DNA of 64,000 nt from Mangifera indica. Its lineage: Eukaryota; Streptophyta; Magnoliopsida; Sapindales; Anacardiaceae. The notes under the pieces were generated by a model, which had not been told where the DNA came from, ran no database searches, and saw only the letters and a list, made by a program, of their open reading frames with translations. The position numbers were made by a program, and so were the translations under genes. This document shows, in pieces, positions 35,131-46,960 of the stretch. The stretch spans positions 1,364,001-1,428,000 of the forward strand of contig NC_058151.1 of the NCBI RefSeq assembly GCF_011075055.1, in the 5' to 3' direction. Numbering within the stretch: position 1 is the stretch's first letter; each line of letters opens with the position of its first letter.

Positions 35131-37994
35131 AATGAAACTTGATAAGCTACACCTTATAGGGATTCCTCGGGAATCATCATCAACTTACCTTTGGGTAAAG
35201 AAAGTGATATGCAATAAGGGTCCCAAACAGAAGGTTATATATAAACTTTATGAGAACATTTAGAACATATAATATTCAAAAAAATTATCACCTTTGGGCA
35301 AATATATTTTCTAAATCATAGTTCATCCTCTTTTTGATAAGATAACAATTTTATGAGGACCTTTAGAACATATAATGTTCGAAAATAAAATCACATTCGA
35401 GCAGATATATTTTTTAGATCATAGTTCATCCTTCAATTTACGAGATTAGTTGATTGATGTAATTAACCTTATATTTCCTTTATATTTAATACACACAATA
35501 ACCACCTTTGGGTAGAAAATTATATGCATTAAAATTCCTAAAGGGAATATTTTGTAAGTCTCAAAATGTGTCGCTTTGGCAATTAATATTCTAAGAACTC
35601 ACAAATTATTCCTTGATACAATAACTTATGATCTTTGACAACCTTTTCTAAGTTTGTTGCATGTAATTTTGTGAACAATAATTGAAAATTTTTACTCAGA
35701 ATATTTGAATTTTAACCATTTTAAGTCGTAACAAAGTAAAACACACCAACACAACAAGCAAACAATATTACACGCGCCACCACGATCTTGGGAAAATTTT
35801 CACACGTCTCCACGCACCGCCAAAATGATAGACGCATTGTCACGGTCCCTAATGCACTGTCATGCTCTCGAACACCCTTTCACACGCGTTCACACACTCG
35901 GATGTGCCTTCACGTGCATTCATGCGCTTAGTACACCATCATGGCTTATGGAGTCACGCACTAACACTTGATTGGCTTGGTCCGTGTTTGGCCTAACAAC
36001 CGTTTGGGTCAAACGATTCTATTTGACCAAATTTGGTTAAGTGGGTTATTTGACCCTGTGGGTCGGGTAATCGGGTTAGGAAAACCCGATTCCAACCCAC
36101 GATATGTAGAAACCCTAATCACCGATTTTCATGGTTTTGCCACCTGATTTCGCCACGATCGACCATCGATTTGATCCCTAATTGCTATAAAACTATTTTC
36201 CATCAAGATTCTAGCATCGAGAAGGATGCTAACGATGGAATTTGGTCGTGACTACATGGCAGTAACCAAAACGCAAAAAAAAAAAAAAACTGGACAATTC
36301 GACGTGAGAAGAGATCGCTAGAGCCCTCCAGTCAAGGGAAAGTTCGTCGTGGTTGCCACGACTCAGGTCAACAGCAAATTTAGTGGTGTCACTACCGACA
36401 TGTACTATTACCGATTTTATGGTTTGATAATGTATGCATATTTTAATCAAAATCATAATAATAATCAAACAAAAATAATAACAATCATAACAAACCCTAA
36501 ACAGATTTTAAAAACAACCCTAATTTCAAAATCAAGCTCGGCTCGATTGAGCCAGGTAATAATGAGCCCGATCCCAAGCTCGAGCCCGAATATGAACTAT
36601 AAGTTGAGCAACTTGTCTTGGCTTGCCAGCCAATGCTCGTCAATGCTCGCGAGCTTTGTTGGTTAAGAAGTGCTACTCTTCTCAAAGTGTGTGTGATTCT
36701 TCCCAATCTATGATATTTGTTATCTGTTAGCTGCTATCAATTTGGGCTGCATGCCAAAAAGAATATCGAGGAGCCAACAGGATAGTCAGCCAAGATGATA
36801 CCTTAATTTGGGCGCCCAAGAGCACACTAGTTTAGAAAACATCACTCTAGGACATCAAACTGTTAATCAACATTACATGCCACGTAACTCTACTTTGATG
36901 AAACCCACAAACACAGATGCAGCTCAAAATCTTGTTGTTCAAAGCAATATCAACTCCACCAGGAAACTTCCCTTTGCATCTGAGAATTTTACTCACATGA
37001 AATCATTTTCAATAAGTGATTAATATAAGAGGATTGATTTCATACAATCAAATTTAAAAATTCAGTTTTAATTTGAAAAATTAAATAACATATAGTATAA
37101 TTAAATGTTTACATAGATTAAAGTAATTTTGATGTAAAATTTATTTTATTTTGAATTTTAGATGAAATTAGAGATGGGGTTAAAATGATTATTAACTCAA
37201 AATCTTTTTACATTTGTATAATAAATAAAAATTAAGGTAAAACCGTTTATCCAATTAAAAAATTATTTTAATTTATTTAAAGAAAAAATTCCAGTTAAAA
37301 TTAATGTATACGGATTAAAATAGAATAAAAGAAGTGAAGTCAATTAAGTTAGTATATCCGAAAAATGAAAAATTATTATGAAAACTAGAAAAACCCTCAC
37401 TCAATACACAATTAACAACTAACAAACAAGAATGAAAGTTGCAGAGATTGATTATCTGCTGAATTAGTTTTGTGTTTATTCTTGAAAATATTTAAAATAT
37501 ATAAATAGATTTATTTACAAACAATGAAAATGTATTAAACAATATTTAAACGAACATAACATTTTGAAATTGAAACTGTGATCCTGTGAACAAGCTCGTT
37601 AGGCACAGCTCGACAGCTTGCTCGATAGCTCGGCTCGATGGCTCGGCTCGTTAAGAATAAGCGAGCCTAGCTCGATATCTCAGATCGTGAAACATATTCG
37701 ATTTTCAGCTCATTATAGGCTCGCGAGTAGCTTGGCTCGGTATGTATTCCGAGCCAGGTTCGTTAAAGGTTCGCGAATAGCTTGCAAGCCAACGAGCTCG
37801 AACACGAGTTGTATTTTTATTACATTTGGCTCAGCTCGAATGAATAGTTATCGAACTGATACCGAGTTTGCCTGTGTTCGAGTTTGGCTCGGTTCGAATC
37901 CAACCCTAAATATAAGTATCCATATACCTGAAAACAACACTAACGGATTCATTTATTTAGTTTCGTTTATCAATATATCAGCATTAAATGGAAC
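35131..37994. other. 5' region of the copia remnant and unassigned repeats
   Basis: The stretch 35140-35460 carries two diverged copies of a section with 'agaacatataat' and 'ttttctaaatcatagttcat'. A less AT-rich stretch at 35760-36250 probably belongs to the copia leader or an earlier element. No matching 5' LTR was found. GCTCG-rich, palindromic patches at about 36530-36660 and 37570-37910 look like ends of a non-autonomous DNA element. From about 37925 the UGT 3' UTR begins. No gene was recognised. Confidence 0.4.
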
Positions 37995-38735
37995 TCATTT
38001 CAAGTTGGTGCCATCAAATGAGTCGGCCAATTTGGCTGAGGCAATACGAGATGACCCACCTTCCTTCATGGCCACCGCAGCTCCGTCTTTCATTGCTTTA
38101 ACCCGCTCTCTCGCGGCTTTTCCCTTATCCGACTCCATCAATTCACTCACTCGTTTCTCTAACTCGATTGCACTCACCAGCCCCTCCTCTGATGCGTCCA
38201 CTGGCAAAACAATCTTCATTTCCTCCGCCAAGAAAGTTTTATTCATCTTTTGCTCTGCATACTGAGGCCAAGCCAAGATTGGCACCCTAGCACACACTGC
38301 TTCCAGAATTGAGTTCCAGACACAGTGATGACGAACCCACCCACTGAGTCGTGACTCAGTAGAGCCTCCTGTGTAGCCCATGATTTCACTAAACATCCTC
38401 TACCTTTTGTCCTCTCTGAAAACCCTCTGGTAGGAATGATTCAATGCTTGGATCAGTTTCTGCTAATTTCTGAACTGTTTCATTGTTTAGTGGTGGAGTA
38501 CGAACCACCCACAAAAACCTGACTCCACTTCTCCCTAATCCATCTGCAATTTCTTTTAACTGCTCAGTATAAAAAACACCAATGCTTCCAAAGCATAAAA
38601 ACAGTACGCTTTGACTCGATTGACGGTCTAGCCAACTCAGACACTCGAGATTTTCTTTACTTCCTTCCTCCTTTTCACTCACCTCTCGGCCTATGAAATA
38701 CGCAGGTGGCATGGAGTCGCCTGGCGCGCATTCTC

Positions 38736-39749
38736 TGTAACGCTGTGTTTCAAACTATAAGGGCATAGCTGTAATTCTTTATTCAAGGATCCATGAGCCA
38801 TTGTTTTTTCAAATAAGGGCAGTTCAGTCATTTAAATGTTATTCACTCATTTTAGCCGAAGGGGCTGTTTGGTTTTAGTATTTAAAGATTACTATAATAA
38901 TCTATCTTTTACTATCTTGTTTGGTTTGTCAATAATAAAATATTACGATAATCTTTTATTATCAATGCTGATGTGACATGTAATATAGGTGATAATCTGA
39001 TTACCACTTTCATTTTGAGTATTAAAAGATTACTAACATAATCTTGATTTTATTATAATTATATTATTATTTATTAATTTTTTTAAACAAAAATAAATTT
39101 ATTTTTAATTAATATGACAAATAATATAAAAATATTTAAAAATAATTATATTTAATGATATTTAAGTAAAATAATTTACTAGCATTCTTTTATTATCTTT
39201 AACCAAACACAATAACTATTTATACTTATCAAATTTTATTAAACATAGTAATAATTTATATCCAGTAATCTTCTAAATAATATATTTTATAATTTTTTTA
39301 TTTTGATAATAAAATATTACCTAAACCAAACACCCCCTAAATATAAAATTTTTTTTACCGTGAACTCCATATTGAGAGGAGAAGTAAAAGGGTGTGAGGC
39401 GCTATGTAATTTCTTCTCTAATTTCTTGCATCTGTCGGAGTTGCAAAGAAGTTTTGGCTTTTTAAGTTCGATTGATTGCATCTCTCCGATGAAATCAGGT
39501 CCTCTTTGACTTTGTTTTACTTTGTATATGGTTTTATATACTGTTTGATTATGTAAAAGTTGAGATTTATGTGTTTATATTCTGTAATTGAACTTGATAA
39601 TTAGTGGATTTGACTAGAGGAACATCTTTGCCTTGGATGTAGGATTTTTTTATAAAATCCGAATCAAGTATATCGTATTATTATTGTTTTTTTCTTTTTC
39701 GCTCTAATATTATTCGAATCGAAATATCTTGGGGTTTAAATCTATGACA
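38736..39749 (+). mobile_element. Solo LTR, 1014 bp, inside the UGT pseudogene
   Basis: It begins TGTAACGC and ends TATGACA (TG...CA). It is flanked by TTCTC (38731-38735) and TTATC (39750-39754), a 5-base duplication with one mismatch. Intact paralogues show the empty site, TTCTC then CATTCGCCAG. Near the right end 'ccttggatgtaggatttt' resembles a copia U5 and resembles the solo LTR at 26964-27598. It contains a nested MITE. Confidence 0.82.
38871..39338. mobile_element. 480 bp MITE nested in the solo LTR
   Basis: It starts 'ggggctgtttggttttagta' and ends in sequence whose reverse complement is 'gggggtgtttggtttaggta', giving clear terminal inverted repeats. The interior matches 16241-16731 in reverse orientation. 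It is non-coding. Confidence 0.75.
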
Positions 39750-40562
39750 TTATCTATTGGCCAATGCCCTACAAGCCCTTTCTTCAAGCAATTCAAACGA
39801 GTTTACGATGAGCCCCGAAGATTTTGTCATGTTGAGAACAGTATCCACGAAGCACTGATACACATACTTCTCACAATCAAGCATGAATTCTGGCATGTCT
39901 TTTGCTCGAATGGACGGTGAGCCAGGGACATCTATGTTCATATCATCTAGATCTTTCAAGTTCTTGGTTAAGCCTCTATGAATCTTAGGGAAGTAAATGA
40001 AATTGGACAGGTTGTTTGCTCCAGAGGTAAAGTAATGGTAGGTTGCGATATTGAGACTCGATGAGACTTGGAACGAAGCGTTTCAAAAGACATCAATAAC
40101 AAAGGCTTTGATTTTTGAGCGATTGGAAATGGCCAAAAGGGTTTCATGGAGATTAGGGTTATTAGTTGACTAAGCTAGCAAACTATGGCTGGGAAATCCT
40201 TTCTAGAATAGAAAGCATTTCGAGGGAGAGCAAAAGGTGGGAGGTGGTAGAAGGTGATGGAGGGTATGGCAGCAGAGAAAGCCGCTATATAGTCGTGAGT
40301 TGCGACAGCCTCGAACGGAGCAGTTGGGATAATAACAAAGATTGAGAAAGTATAAGTTTGCCTGGCTCAATCATGGAGCCTAGGTGACCACTTCCTGGAC
40401 AGGAATAGAACAACGGCGTTTTCCACATTGTTTAAGTTTTTGAATTGAAACTTGAAACAAAGAGATCAATTACAAGTAATCTCTTTTTTCAAGAACAATG
40501 CAAGCTAGTATGCTTATGTTGTGCTCGCATTTCTAGATCAAATTTGTTTAAAGGGAGTTTGT

Positions 40563-41551
40563 TAGTCCTGGCCACGGCCGGTTTGGCCCTTGAGCCGGAC
40601 CAAAACCAACCCGTCAAAAACCAAAACCGGTATGACCCGGAATCGAAACCAGATTTTGACGGTTCGATTCTGGTTTTAATTTTTCAAACCGTGGAACCGT
40701 CGGTTTATGTCCGGTTTCATGAACCGACGGTTCAATAATTCATAAACCGGTATTTTTTTACATGAACCGGAAAATACTTGCAAGGAACCGCCATATTTTA
40801 ATCATTTACAAGACCGGGTCCCCTGCAAAATCTAAAATATGGCTGCTTCTATGGTGCTGCTAAAACATTTGCAGGGGGTCCCTGCAAATGTATAAAATAT
40901 GGCAGTTTGGTTTCTTTTAAAAAAAATTTTAATATAAAATTTTATTTATAAATATCATTCAATCTTTCAAATCTCTCATTTCTCGTTTCTTATTATTTTA
41001 ATTCTTAATACTCTTTCAATCAAATTATCTCAAATTTAATTAAATTCTCGTTTTATTTTTATCAATTTTAATTTTAATTTATATAATTTAATTATTATTA
41101 TTTTTTATTATACAATTTCATAATTAATTATAGAATTTATCTCTATAATTAATTTTATTTATTATCTATTATTTTATTTTATTTTTTATAATTAATTATA
41201 TAATTTATTTTATTCATTCTCGAAAAATAGTAAATAGAACGACGTAGACTTTGATTTTTCTAAATTTCAAATGGATACGTAAAAAATTTAATTGAAAAAT
41301 TAAATCTAAGTGTTTTTTTAATTTTTTATTCTTAATTATTATAATTATTAATTAAAAAATAAATCGAGGTCATAAATTAGAATCGATGGTTTAATGTCGG
41401 TTTCAAACCGGGGCCATGAATCGGAACTGTCGGTTCCAAACCGATTACGAACCGTCCTGTAACGATTCCAGTTCAGGGTTTTTATTTTTTCGAACCGTGA
41501 ACCGATGGTTCCAAATCGAAACCGTTGGTTCATGAACCGTGGTCAGGTCTA
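40563..41551. mobile_element. Non-autonomous hAT-type element, 989 bp, in the UGT pseudogene promoter
   Basis: The ends TAGTCCTGGCCACGG and (reverse complemented) TAGACCTGACCACGG form terminal inverted repeats. It is flanked by GAGTTTGT (40555-40562) and AAGTTTGT (41552-41559), an 8-base duplication with one mismatch, which is the hAT size. Subterminal regions hold many copies of AACCGG/GAACCG-type motifs in both orientations, as expected of hAT transposase binding sites. The centre has a perfect 11-base-arm hairpin at 40866-40890. It is non-coding. Confidence 0.82.
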
Positions 41552-44173
41552 AAGTTTGTTGATGTGATGCATAAGGAAGGATTCTAGCAGAGCCTAAACA
41601 AGGTTCAAATTGAGATTAATTCGAATTCAAAAACTTCTGTCTAAGATTAATAAATTGAGATTTAAACTCAATTTAAATATAATATAACTTTATATATATT
41701 CGTATAACGAGGGGGGGGGGGGTTACAAACTTGGCAAAGCCCGAACACTTTTTTGCACGAGTTCAGCTTAAGTTTGTCAAGCCTAAATTGAGAGTGATTT
41801 GAGTTATACTTAAATAAAAAATGATTTAGGTTGGTTTGACTCAAATTCATAACTTGAAACAATAGTACAAATTTATGATTTGGTTCAACTCAAATTCATA
41901 GTTTAAATCAAGAGTTCGAATTCGTATCTTTACCTCGTGGTTTATTAACAAAACAATATTATTTTATCTAAATAATATATAAAATCACTAATTTAAGCCA
42001 TGAATTCAAACAAAACTGAGTTACGAATTCAAACTAACAATTCGAACTATGAATTCGAATTGATTTGAACCACTAATTTAAACTAAATCGAGCTATAAAC
42101 TTGAATTAATGATTTAAATTATAAATTCAAATCAAACTAAGTCAAACATCTCATAATTTAAATTTAATTTAGTTTAAAAAATAAATTAAATCAAATCTAA
42201 TCTAATTAAACCAAACTGAGTTTGCTTTTGAGACCGCGAAGCTCATTTCAGATTCAACCCTTCATATAACCGTACATAGGGGCTTTTACTTTGTAGTGAA
42301 GATTCTCATTAAAAGTCTTTTCACTCGTAAGAGGAAAAATTTTAATTGCTTTGGAACTAGAGATTATGTTAAGTCCTGCTCCTTATAAGTTATAAGCAAG
42401 TTCATTTATATTACGCCCACTAGCTTCTAGAATGACTTCTGTTAGGTTTACAAAAACAAGATGACAACAAACCTTCAATATTCTGCATCTTTTTTGCTAG
42501 CAGTTGAAACAATGGCGTGCTTTGTTCTGGAAATAATTGTTTTCTTCGATCATAATATTACACTTCTAGAAGCTGAAATCGTCATCTTGAAGGTATGGTT
42601 TTTGTCATTTGTAGACGTATCAATTGAGCGATAGATTATAATAAAAGGCTTGAGAAGCCCCGTGCTGCCATGCATTTTCTGATTATGCGTGTATTTTTTT
42701 AAGATTTTCAATATATAATTAAATATTTCGAAAAATTAGTAATTTTTTATTATTAAAATTAAAAAATTATAATAAAGAGAGATATGTTTAAATATTATTG
42801 TATTTAATTGACAGTAATAAAATGATGTTAAGATACTTTGACGGTTTTAAAAAATTATTAAATATAAATTAGTATTAGATATAATTAAACTAATGTATCT
42901 AACATTAAAGTATCTATTTTATATATTTTTTAAAATATTTATCATGTTAATAATATATTAAAATTTCTTTTATGTTATCAAATTATAAAATTAATTAATT
43001 AAATTATTTTTTTCAAATTGTTAATCTCCTTATCGATACATGTTTTTAAATATTTATTATTTTAATTAAAAATAAAATTATTTTTATATAAAGATAAAAT
43101 TATAATAAAATAAAAATTACTTCAACAACCCTTTTTAAAAGACTTGTTATTTAGTAGATGATTCTAGTTTGTTTATCTTCAAACAAAATTCCACAAAACG
43201 ATATTCTGAGTTCATTTGGAAGTTTAAATGAAACGGTGCGTTTATTGTAAATGCACCGTATCATTAATTAAAGAAAGATGCGCAGGAGAAAGTTAGATCA
43301 TAAATGGTTTATCGTGTGTTTCTGGAATTTCATATGGTTTGCACGAAAGACGATATTTGAATGTTTATAGGTCAAACTCATGTGACAGTTTGATCGATTC
43401 TGATCTACGGTTGAGATGTTATTTGACTATTTATTGTTACTGTGTGTTGTATGGGTACCGAAAATTTCTCTGGTCATAGCTGGTTGATGATGTCATATAT
43501 TAACATTTTTATACAACTAAAATTCATATTAAGAATTTGATTCATAAGACAAATAATAATATATTATCCATGAAAACAAACAAACAATTGAGCAGTACGT
43601 ATATTTGCATGAATAAATAAATAAACATTCATTAGAATACGAAGGACACAGTGGCGGTGAACATTTTCACCCTTGTTTGCAGAATGCGATTGAATGAAAT
43701 GGATAGTAATATTAGTAAATTATATATTGGGTTGGCTAAGAATTAGACGATTGCATTCAATATTACAGGTAAAGTCTGTAGTAAAAATTAAAACTTATAT
43801 TATATAAAATTAATAAATTATATTAAAATCTAATTTATCATATTTATATGGTACTTATTTATATTATTTTTATTTAATATAATACTCTTTTAATTTTCAA
43901 TGCACTTGTCCAAAAGATTTAACAGTTTATAATAGTTACACTTAAGAAAGAGTATTGAAGATTAAAGTTTCACATCTAATAAATATAATATAACGATTAT
44001 ATAATATGAATTTCAATCTTTACATTTATAGACCTAATATATTTTGATAAATTTTAATAAAAACGATTTAGATTCTAGATATTAATAAAGATCACTTACA
44101 AGAAGGATATAATGGGTTACTCAAGATTCAAACAAAAGAAATTGATTTACAGAGTTTGAAAACAAAGAGATTT

Positions 44174-44178
<5 letters not shown>

Positions 44179-44238
<60 letters not shown>
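44179..44238. repeat. (AT)n microsatellite
   Basis: About 60 bases of uninterrupted AT dinucleotides. Confidence 0.9.
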
Positions 44239-44241
<3 letters not shown>

Positions 44242-44435
44242 TTATGTTTGAAGATTGAGAGATAACATTTTGTAATCAGATAACATATTGAAAGTGCCTT
44301 TCAAAGAGGCAAAAAAAACTACCGGTATATAAAACAACAAAGTGTTGGCCTTTTATAATAAGCCAAAAAGTAAAAAATAATAATAAAAACAATTACTTTG
44401 TATTATCTGATGGGATAGTGATCAAACATTCTTGT

Positions 44436-44912
44436 TAGAATATGTTTGACTTAGATAATATTATATTATAAAATATAAAAAATTATCTTAAAAATAAATT
44501 ATTTAAAAGATTATTAGATATATAAAAATTGATAAATATAAATAATTATTAAGTTTGATTAAAGATAATAAAAAATATTAAGATATTATTTTACTCAAAT
44601 ATCTTTGGATATAATTATTATAGAATATTTTTTGTAAAATTTGTTATTTTAATTGAAAATGAGTATATTTTTATTCTAAATAAATTAAAAAGTAATGTTA
44701 AAATTATAATAAAATCAAAATTATCTAAATAATATTTTAATCTCTAAGACAGAAATAGTAACAAGATTATTAACTATATTATCTGTCATATCATCATTAA
44801 TAATAAAAAATTATTAAAAATTTTTATTATTGATTAAACAAATAAAATAATATAAATAGTAAAAGATAGATTATTGAACTAATTTTGTATTGTCGGTAAC
44901 CAAACGCCACAT
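44436..44912. mobile_element. 480 bp MITE family copy
   Basis: The interior order matches 16241-16731 closely, in the same orientation. The right end reads 'ggtaaccaaacgccac', consistent with the family's TTTGGTT terminal repeat; the left end is eroded ('gaatatgtttgacttagat'). Confidence 0.6.
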
Positions 44913-45449
44913 TGATGTTTGCCAAATAACTTTCGGAAGAAGGTTCTAAAAAAGGTGGTGGTAGGTATTCCATATTAGGGTTGCAATTTCATTGGTAATG
45001 CTTTCAAAGTGGTGATGATGATGACATTAGACGACCATGGACAAGTTGTTCTTGAAGTTCTATTAGAGATAAACACCTTCAACGACCTTAGAAATAGCTC
45101 AACTAATTTTCTCCCACCTCACCCACTGCTCAACACCCCTCTAGAAATCAAGCTTGAGGGTGTTGTTTTTTTAATAACCTACCAGTTTGCCAAAAAAAAG
45201 GGTTATTAGATTCTTTTGAGTTCATTTAAATTTGTGTATAATATAGATTGTTTCTCCTCTAGAAATCAATCAACCCCTAGGCATATTTCTGCCCAAACCT
45301 GTGTTTGACTGGCGGTTGGTCGATAATAATGAAAAGCCAAAAGAAAAGAAGTATTGCAAGAACAATGCGTAACGAAAATGTTTCTTTCCTCACGTTAATA
45401 ATAATAATCCATATACTTGAAAACGACACGAACAGATTCATTTATTAAA

Positions 45450-46877
45450 TTAATTTATCATACCAAACGACTCAGCCAATTTGGCTAAGGCAACACGAGA
45501 TGAGCCACGCTCCCTCATGGCCGCCGCAGCACCGTCTTTCATTGCTTTAACTCGCTCTCTCACCGCTTTTCCCTTATCCGACTCCACCAACTCACTCACT
45601 TGTTTCTCTAAGTCGACTGCACTCACAAACCCCTCCTCTGACGCGTTCACTGGCAAAGCAATCTTCATTTCCTCTACCAAGAACGTTTTATTCATCTTTT
45701 GCTCTGCATACAGAGGCCAAGCCAACATTGGCACCCCAGCACACACTGCTTCCAGAATTGAGTTCCAGCCACAGTGAGTGACGAACCAACCAATTGAGTT
45801 GTGATTCAGTATAGCCTTCTGTGGTGCCCATGATTTCACTAAGTATCCCCTATCCTTTGTCCTCTCCGAAAACCCTTCTGGCAAGAATGACTCAATGCTT
45901 GGATCAGTTTCTGTTAATTTTCCAACTGTTTCATCGTTTGGTGGTGGATTACGCACCACCCACAAAAATCTGACTCCACTTCTCTCTAATCCAATTGCAA
46001 TTTCTTTTAACTGCTCCGTATAAAACACTCCCATGCTTCCAAAGCATAAAAACAGTACGCTTTGACTCGGTTGAGAGTCTAGCCAACTCAGGCACTCGTG
46101 TATTTGTCCCCCATCTTCCTCCTTTTCACTCACTACTGGGCCTATGAAATACACAGGTGGCATGGAGTCGCCTGGTGCGCATTCTCCATTCGTCAGTGCC
46201 CTACAAGCCCTTTCTTCAAGCAATTCAAACGAGTTCACGATAAGACCTGAAGATTTCGTCATATTGAGCGCAGTGTCTACCAGGCACTGATACACATACT
46301 TCTCACGATCAAGCAAGGAATCTGGCATGTCTTTTGCTTGAATGGACGGTGAGCCAGGGATGTTTATATTCATGTCGTCTAGATCTTTCAAGCTCTTGGT
46401 TAAGCTTCTATGAATCTTAGGGAAGTAAATCAAATAGGACAAGTTGTTTGCTCCAGAGGTGAAGTAATAGTAAGTTGCGATATTAAGACTTGATGAGACT
46501 TGGAACGAAGCGTTGCAAAAGAAATCAATAACAAAGGCGTTGATTTTTGAGCGACTGGAAATTGCCAGAAGGGTTTCCTGGAGATTAGGATTATTGAGTT
46601 GACAAAGCTGGTAAACTAGGGTTGGGAAATCCTTTGCAGAATTGAAAGCATTTTGAGGGAGAGCGACGGGTGGGAGGTGGTAGAAGGTGATGGAGGGTAT
46701 GGTGGCGGAGACAGCCGCTATATAGTCTTGAGTTGCGGCGGCTTCGAACGGTGCAGTGGGGATAATAACGGAAATTGAGAAAGAAGAGTGGTTGGAAAGT
46801 ATGAGTTTGCCTAGCTCAACCATGGAGACTAGGTGACCACTTCCAGGACAAGGATACAAAACAATGGCACCTTCCAT
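45450..46877 (-). CDS. UGT88-type UDP-glycosyltransferase, full length with a PSPG substitution (475 aa)
   Basis: An intronless full-length paralogue of 25448-26878 in the same family-1 group, expected to glycosylate small phenolic acceptors from a UDP-sugar in the cytosol. His15 (CPGSGHLVSM) and D118 (FVIDFFCN) of the catalytic pair are present. The PSPG box runs W350-Q393 and keeps WAPQ, THCGWNS, the Glu and the final Gln, but residue 364 is Trp where the sister gene has Gly (SIGWFVTHCG versus SMGGFVTHCG), from a GGG-to-TGG change. The frame opens 12 codons further upstream (46913). The inner Met is preferred because it matches the sister gene, whose equivalent upstream region has an in-frame stop. 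Its promoter keeps the uninterrupted TATA flank. It may be active, altered or a young pseudogene. Confidence 0.9.
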   Translation of the reverse strand: MEGAIVLYPCPGSGHLVSMVELGKLILSNHSSFSISVIIPTAPFEAAATQDYIAAVSATIPSITFYHLPPVALPQNAFNSAKDFPTLVYQLCQLNNPNLQETLLAISSRSKINAFVIDFFCNASFQVSSSLNIATYYYFTSGANNLSYLIYFPKIHRSLTKSLKDLDDMNINIPGSPSIQAKDMPDSLLDREKYVYQCLVDTALNMTKSSGLIVNSFELLEERACRALTNGECAPGDSMPPVYFIGPVVSEKEEDGGQIHECLSWLDSQPSQSVLFLCFGSMGVFYTEQLKEIAIGLERSGVRFLWVVRNPPPNDETVGKLTETDPSIESFLPEGFSERTKDRGYLVKSWAPQKAILNHNSIGWFVTHCGWNSILEAVCAGVPMLAWPLYAEQKMNKTFLVEEMKIALPVNASEEGFVSAVDLEKQVSELVESDKGKAVRERVKAMKDGAAAAMRERGSSRVALAKLAESFGMIN

Positions 46878-46951
46878 ATTATTGCTAGTAACCTCTTGTT
46901 TCAAGAACAACACTAGGATGCCTATGTTTGCTCGTTTCTAAATCAACTCTG

Positions 46952-46960
46952 CTTAAATAG
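46952..46960 (-). promoter_or_regulatory. TATA box of the UGT at 45450-46877
   Basis: CTATTTAAG on the minus strand, about 75 bases before the ATG. It is identical to the element of the sister gene but followed by undisturbed flank. Confidence 0.6.

Larger units (their letters stand above)
37995..40428 (-). pseudogene. UGT88-type pseudogene split by a solo LTR
   Basis: The 5' part (about 39755-40428) begins near the family start (a CPGSGHLGSM stretch is visible) but shifts frame within the first 30 codons, and also later. The 3' part (37995-38730) carries [26 protein letters not shown] and the C-terminus. The PSPG region is frameshifted and altered: HHCVWNS replaces THCGWNS, and ARVPILAWP replaces [10 protein letters not shown] 1014 bp solo LTR separates the halves at the codons corresponding to the GECAPGDS region. 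A second transposon sits in its promoter (40563-41551). It is not functional. Confidence 0.92.
41552..45449. other. Inter-UGT spacer: upstream flank, MITE, AT microsatellite
   Basis: The stretch 42300-42560 matches the upstream flanks at about 47110-47400 and 27604-27690, and 42610-42720 matches 23790-23890. A G-homopolymer of about a dozen bases starts near 41711. An (AT)n microsatellite spans about 44179-44238. A 480 bp MITE copy lies at 44436-44912. About 45419-45449 is the 3' UTR of the next UGT. No gene was recognised; the frame at 45009-45209 has no motif. Confidence 0.5.

Noticed and set aside
37618..38265. 215 aa open frame on the + strand
   Set aside because: It runs antisense through the UGT pseudogene C-terminus; equivalent antisense frames recur over the other copies (25416-25778, 45481-45777, 23368-23766) because of codon structure, not because they are genes.
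46878..46913. Upstream start extending the UGT by 12 residues
   Set aside because: The sister gene has an in-frame stop in the equivalent leader and the family starts at the inner Met.
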